DNA of 64,000 bases from contig JABACO010000017.1 in NCBI GenBank assembly GCA_013339895.1, forward strand, positions 828,315-892,314. The letters are read 5' to 3'. The notes under the pieces were generated by a model. That model searched no databases. It worked only from the letters and a program-made list of their open reading frames with translations, and had not been told where the DNA came from. Source of the DNA: Ephydatia muelleri (taxonomy: Eukaryota; Porifera; Demospongiae; Spongillida; Spongillidae). The position numbers and the translations under genes were made by a program. Below are positions 58,812 through 64,000 of the stretch, piece by piece. Numbering within the stretch: the first letter of the stretch is position 1; each line of letters opens with the position of its first letter.

Positions 58812-61363
58812 GCCATGTTCTGTGGTTCCTCATTAATGGTTCTTGCCCCCTTCAATACAGATTCAGGATGAGAAGACCGTGATAGGCAGAGGGCTGTTCA
58901 AGAGAGAGACCAAAATCCAGTCATTTTAGGTCTGACAGTGAAACTGTCGTCAGGGGAGTTGGGGATAATTGAAGGTGCCTTTGGGACCAGTGGAAAATTC
59001 CGTGTCAACATACCAGGTAATTGTGACACAGCTATCTATTAAGTAATTAAATCAAACACCTTACTTCGTACTGCCTCACTGCCTTGCCACCCATTATTGA
59101 TAGAGAACCATGCAGGTGTTATGCTGAGGGGTATCATTCATGAAAAGGCTGCAGTTAGATATTGCGCCGCAGCTGCTGTACAAAAGCCATTTTGTTTTTC
59201 TAAATCGTTAATGTTTTTAGTCAACAACACAAGGTTCAGAGGTAATGTTTTTTGCTTGTCAAATTCGTGGGGTTGAATACAAAAAAAGTTTACAGTAATG
59301 CGGAAACGCTATTCCACACTATACCGCAATAATTGACTTCGTCCGTTAGAGAGTTTACACGTGTGTACCTATGCACAACATAATACCATTTAATTTCTAA
59401 CCCAGATGGTCTGAGAATGGAAACACAGGATCAACTGAAGAGTTCAAAGAAAAAAGGCAAAACAAAGGAAGGTTAGGCTAGCATAGGGAGGTTTGTTATG
59501 TTTGACTATTAAAGAAAGTTTGAAGGCTAAAAATTTAATGTTAAAATATATTTGTCATCATCACAGGTGAGACATCTGAGTCGGAGCACAGTTCAATCAA
59601 GATCACCATGACATTCAAACGCTACGTGTTTGATCCAGAGAAAAAGCTTGTGCAGTGATCAATCATTGAATTACGATGGATGTGCACGATTGTACACTGT
59701 TATTGTACTACCTGTTTAAGCATAGATATCTATGGTTTCTAAAAACAAGCTATGCATTCCATTCGCTACATGATATCCTTCTCTATCAAGAATAGGACAG
59801 TCCTAACATTTGCAAACACCAGTTACAAAATTGATTTGCAAAATCTAGGACTGATTTTTCACTGTAGCAGTCTACCAAACCCCACTGTAACAGGACTCTT
59901 ACCCTTTTTGCACCACTTTTTTGAATAGAATTTTTGGGGTTGTTTAGTATTACTCGGTTTTGTCATCACCCTTGCCAGAATATCTGAGCAGGTACCTGAG
60001 GCAATGGTTTCATAATATGTTTAAATTCAGCGCTCACATTTAATAGAAAGAACAACTGTGGGTTCTGGACAGAGAGCCACTCTTTTAGCCGGTCACATTA
60101 AATGATGTCATAAGGACCAGGGGCAGAATGAAATTGTGCCAAGAAAGAAAAGACCGTTTTAACAGCTATTCGCACATCAATTATTGGAATACACGTTTAG
60201 ACTGTGACTCCAATCGTAAATGCGGCCAGCTAAGGATCATTAGCAGGTTGATAACCCCGAGTCTATACAGAGAAGTTTTTTTAATAACTTAGTTTCATTA
60301 TCATGTAACATGTGCCAGTCTGGGAACAAACGTATACTAGATAATAGTGTATTCTGGGAATGAAATCAATGGTAATTTCAGTAAACCTTCAAGTAAATAA
60401 TAGGTACACTTGTATGTAGAATAGATTATCAGGGACCATTTTAGTGCGCATGCGTGGTAATAGTATACTGTAGTACATGTAATGTTTCTGAAATGTTTCC
60501 GTGTACTAACTCGCTAGCTTTTTCTTGTTCCAGGCCGTCGTGTATATACGTCGCACGTCGACGCTCCATTTCGAAATACATACCATGCACACAAAAATAA
60601 CACAACTAACGCACTAATGTATCACAGTATAACATTGTAACTCTTCACCCCACCCCCCCCCCCCCCACCCCCCTCCCCGAGCCAGAGGATGTGTCAAGAC
60701 CAAGCCACCACGATGGCTCTGCGGTGCTCATTGAGGTCTAGCCCCTTCTAGGCTCAGATCCAGGGCTGGGGAGAGGATGGCAGAGAGCCAAGCAGAGGCC
60801 TACGAACAGCAAGCGAACCTTGTCAGTAGGAGAGCTCTGGGAGAGAATGGAGTCTGACTCAGTTAAACTGGACATTCTCAAAGCCTGCTGGAATGGTGTG
60901 CGGCCTGCTTAGGAGTTGATAAAAGTTCAATCCTAATCTCAATATTAATCCTTTGTTTGCATGTTATGTAAACGTAATGAGCACATACATTACTAGGCAG
61001 CGATTGGCAATGTTTGAGTGCGCATGCGCTTGGCCATACCAAGAAATTTGGTAATCATGTACTTTAGTGTTTGTGTTTGTAAATTTTTCTGTATACTAAT
61101 TTGATCGAGTGTTTTCGTACTCAGTATATGTTGAGATCCGAGAAGTGCATGGTGGCTTATTCTCTTACCTGTGGTCACCAACCAAACCTTACACTCAAGG
61201 CCAAGCAGACAAACACCACTCGTCTGACTAAGACTAGACATCACCACCCTCTTATTGCCGCTCGTCGGTACAGAAATGGAACATGCCAAATAGCCGGTTG
61301 TCACTAATGTGTTCAGCACCTGGTGGGTAGCATCCAGCGATGTTATTTGCAGCTATACATCTC

Positions 61364-61672
61364 TTACCACATCAAAGTTTTCCTCAATGGCTTGTTGGGA
61401 GACTCAAACACAACACAACAACCGGCCATTTCCAGTTTGTCAATGATGTCATCTCTCATCCTAATGGTGTAGTGGTAGCATCGGGGCACAAGACGGTACA
61501 AAAGCCCTAGGCTACTTAAGTTCAGGAGCCTTGAATTGTCTCCACAAGGAGTCTGTACCAACAATGGCCTCAGGTGCACTGTACACGAAAAATGACCAAG
61601 AGACACTTCTCTCTCACTGGCAATTAGTTCCTTGTCCCCATCAACACAAATAATAACAGATTGCACCTCCAT
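61364..61672 (-). CDS. Small conserved ORF, unit 3
   Basis: 102 residues with two changes relative to units 1 and 2. The frame is intact despite general divergence of unit 3. Function unknown. Confidence 0.35.
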   Translation of the reverse strand: MEVQSVIICVDGDKELIASEREVSLGHFSCTVHLRPLLVQTPCGDNSRLLNLSSLGLLYRLVPRCYHYTIRMRDDIIDKLEMAGCCVVFESPNKPLRKTLMW

Positions 61673-62531
61673 AACACATTTGTATCTATGTAACTAAGAT
61701 TGCTCCAGGTGTGTATATATAAATGTAACAGTGTTTACAACAGGTTTCCTCTCTTCTGTAAGTCAGCCGTCTAGTCAACATCACGGAAACTAGCGGTGAA
61801 ATAACGAGCACTGCACTTCGTTCAGCTTGTGGAGTACTCGTTTGCTTCAGTTTGAATTCTAACGTGAAGGGTAGATGTTGGTAGCAAGTTGACTTTCTGT
61901 AGCCAATTGGAAACCATGCAAGCAAACAAACCCTGCCATTGTACACATGGAAAAGTCCTTCCTCCTGCTTGGCCTCGAGTGCAAGGTTTGGTTGGTGACC
62001 ACACGACAGAGAATAAGCCACCACTTCTCGGATCTCAAGAGAATACCGAGTACGAAAACACTCGATCAAATTAGTAGACGGAAAGATTTACAAACAAAAT
62101 ACAACAGTACATGATTACCAAGTTTCTTGGTAACGACTGAGCGCATGCGCACTAAAACATTGCCAATCGCTACCTAGTAATGTATGTGCTCATTAGGTTT
62201 ACACAATCATACTTGTACATGCAGATAAAGGATTAATTTGGATTGAACTTTGCCGTACAGAATTTCTTCGCAGTTTTCAGCACCTTCCCACTGATGCGAA
62301 TATATAATATTTTACGCCGCGGTAACAATGCGCTATGTAGTACATTCTCCAATCCCCATATTGGCATAACTGATATATCTGATTTAAAATTGCACATGCG
62401 GTGATATCATTACAAAAATTTCGTCTATGTCGCTCGTGATGTATAGTATACACTAATAGAGGGAGTGGTCTATATGCGCGTAATTCCGGCTGGGAAAATA
62501 CGGAAAAAGCCATGTAGTGTTTCAATAGGCC

Positions 62532-62540
62532 TTATATAAA
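62532..62540 (+). promoter_or_regulatory. TATA box of secreted-protein gene, unit 3
   Basis: TTATATAAA, 49 nt before the ATG at 62,581. Confidence 0.65.
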
Positions 62541-62580
62541 TACGCTTCACAAGCTGGAAAAACACACAGCCTCAATCATT

Positions 62581-63407
62581 ATGCTGGGAACGATCCTCTT
62601 TCTAAGCAGCGCTGGGATCCTGCTATGCGGCGCAACGAGATCACCGCCGCGTTAGTTCAACTTTTTAGTGACGTGATCAATAATTTTATCCGCATGCATC
62701 ATTCAACAGTTCCTCTGCCCACTGTGTTTCCTCCGGCGGCGGCTGACGGATGGGAATTGGTCGGCTCACTGGACATGCTCGACTACAAGCACCAGAAGTG
62801 TCCCAATCAATGGAATTCGTACATCACCAAAAAGGCTTGCGGAAGAATACCGGGTCAATTATGCAGCTCCCTTATAGTTCCCACCGGGAGCAGTAGCTTC
62901 CGACAAGTATGCGGGAGAATACGAGCGTTCCAGTTTGGAAGTCCGGACGCTTTTGCAGCTCTTTTCGTAGCCAAACCAGTGTCGATCGACGGTCCTTACG
63001 TCGATGGTATAAGCATCACGTACAACAATGGAGGCCAGCGGCAGCACGTATTCACCTACGCGGCTGGCCTCATGGAACAATACAATCCCTACATCTATCC
63101 GCAAAGCACGTGTCCATGTGCCGGAGGAACGCAAATACCCCCGTTCGTTAGGACCGCCGACTACTACTGCGAGTCGGGAAACCCAGACAGCACATGGTAC
63201 GCTAACCAGCTCTTCTGCGATCCACTGTGGGACGGAGAGGAGTGTAGATACGCCGAGGAGACGTGCTGCCACGCTCCTCACCAACCGTGGTTCTGCAAAA
63301 ACCTCGGGAAACGCGTAAGCTCAGATCTGGAGATACGCCTCTGTGCCGACGAAGGAGTAGTCAACGAAGACATTGCGGTGGAGGCCTACGAGTTCTACGT
63401 GCGTTAG
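62581..63407 (+). CDS. Secreted cysteine-rich protein, unit 3
   Basis: Exon 1 62581-62650, intron 62651-62709, exon 2 62710-63407; 255 residues. The signal peptide core (MLGTILFLSSAGILLCGA) is kept, although the sequence just after it has changed. Changes in the mature part include IDSPY to IDGPY, PQCTC to PQSTC (loss of one Cys), PDKTW to PDSTW and KDLGRRV to KNLGKRV. The upstream TTG/ATG-less region no longer supports the long unspliced frame seen in units 1 and 2, which favours the spliced model. Confidence 0.8.
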
Positions 63408-63721
63408 GCACGTGAGCAGCCCCCGGCATGCAGTAGTGACACTTTAGGCTTGTGCATGAACATGTAGTCATGTCATTTAGTTGCTATTTGCCGAGCTGTA
63501 TGACAACCGAGTTGTACTCAGTTGACAATCATTGACGGCGGGTGATTGTTTGGTTGCTGACGGGTGGAGGATTCGTATCGGGAGGGGCTCCAACGTGAGC
63601 ACTGGCATCTCCCTCTGATCCTTACCTGGCTGATGCTGTCAACATTTTCAATGGCTGTGTGCCATGCACCTGAAGAAGCAGTCACTATCAACTCCTAAGC
63701 AAGCAGCACACCATTCCAGCA

Positions 63722-64000
63722 TAGTCTCGTACCCAGACCCTTATTCCCACAGCTGCGGATGGATTACATCACCGCTACGTGGAAAGAGGGTCTGGCTCAT
63801 AGATCGAACTTTTTGGTTCTGACTTGTTTTGAATGTTATGCCAATTATTGTGTCGTCATAAGTGTCGTCATCGTGTAATTAATAGCATTCCAGAGTCAAG
63901 CAGCGATTAGAATGTCGGCTAGACGCCGTTATTATTCGTGCATCCCCAAGACTTGGATATTCCAGCGTCCGTGACAATGACGTATTTATCTTCTTGCCTA
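63722..64000. mobile_element. MULE-like element with RecQ remnant, runs off window
   Basis: Starts TAGTCTCGTACCCAGACC inside the interspersed repeat, after ATTCCAGCA. The TIR matches the element at 11,354. It is followed by the RecQ start region in which the ATG is lost, two internal deletions have occurred, and the Walker A part is cut by the window end. Confidence 0.75.

Larger units (their letters stand above)
52889..59658 (+). pseudogene. EEFSEC: EEFSEC, unit 3, internal stop and no first exon
   Basis: Exons: 52889-52930, 52996-53073, 53343-53413, 53637-53735, 54011-54145, 54545-54685, 55764-55847, 56842-56935, 57026-57094, 57489-57631, 57806-57966, 58133-58259, 58861-59016, 59406-59471, 59567-59658. 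One T is missing from the T-run at 58,924-58,927 (four T versus five), turning QSFLG into QSF-stop at 58,927-58,929, about 75 residues before the end. There are several substitutions (TVEIP to SVEIP, SYLFQ to SYCFQ, CVTQF to CVAQF). The frameshifts of unit 2 are not present. Confidence 0.85.
50493..63721 (+). repeat. Tandem segmental duplication, unit 3 (interrupted)
   Basis: Same content and order up to the interspersed repeat after the secreted-protein gene, where a MULE-like element is inserted at 63,722. It is more diverged than units 1 and 2 and lacks the hAT-like insertion found in EEFSEC of both. Confidence 0.9.

Overview
The window is animal nuclear DNA, most likely from a sponge (Amphimedon-like demosponge). 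The evidence is intron-containing genes with GT-AG and one GC-AG junctions, very short introns (59 and 65 nt), dense microsatellites and minisatellites, a mix of Ty3/gypsy, RT-type, hAT-like and MULE-like elements, and a secreted cysteine-rich family that I associate with sponges and cnidarians. The taxon is inferred, not proven.

Positions 1-16,900 are mostly a transposon graveyard. A minus-strand Ty3/gypsy element (integrase, RNase H, RT, protease, gag, candidate LTR) abuts a piece of a second gypsy integrase. Next come the orphan last exon of a dual-specificity phosphatase, a RAG1-like RING fragment, the C-terminal part of an RT protein, a broken DDE-type transposase-like gene, and a ~3.1 kb foldback structure. 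The foldback has been invaded by a MULE-like element carrying a RecQ helicase fragment and by a hAT element. A minus-strand gene of unknown function, seen as three phase-consistent exons, lies at 16,985-17,793. It is followed by minisatellites and a 100-N assembly gap at 19,210-19,309.

From 19,310 to the end the window is three head-to-tail copies of a ~15-16 kb segment (19,310-34,482; 34,483-50,492; 50,493-end), each starting at a poly-C tract. Each unit carries, in order: a 23-bp G-rich minisatellite; the selenocysteine-specific elongation factor gene EEFSEC (15 exons, plus strand) without its P-loop exon; nested inverted repeats around a small conserved minus-strand ORF; and a TATA-driven gene for a secreted cysteine-rich protein. 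Units 1 and 2 then end in the isolated last exon of holocarboxylase synthetase (HLCS, minus strand). Units 1 and 2 are nearly identical; unit 3 is older.

The EEFSEC copies are decaying differently. Unit 1 has an open frame through all visible exons, unit 2 has two 1-nt frameshifts, and unit 3 has a 1-nt deletion giving a stop. The secreted-protein gene is open in all three units. Its naive ORF hides a signal peptide that appears only after a 59-nt intron is removed. A MULE-like element interrupts unit 3 at 63,722 and runs off the window.
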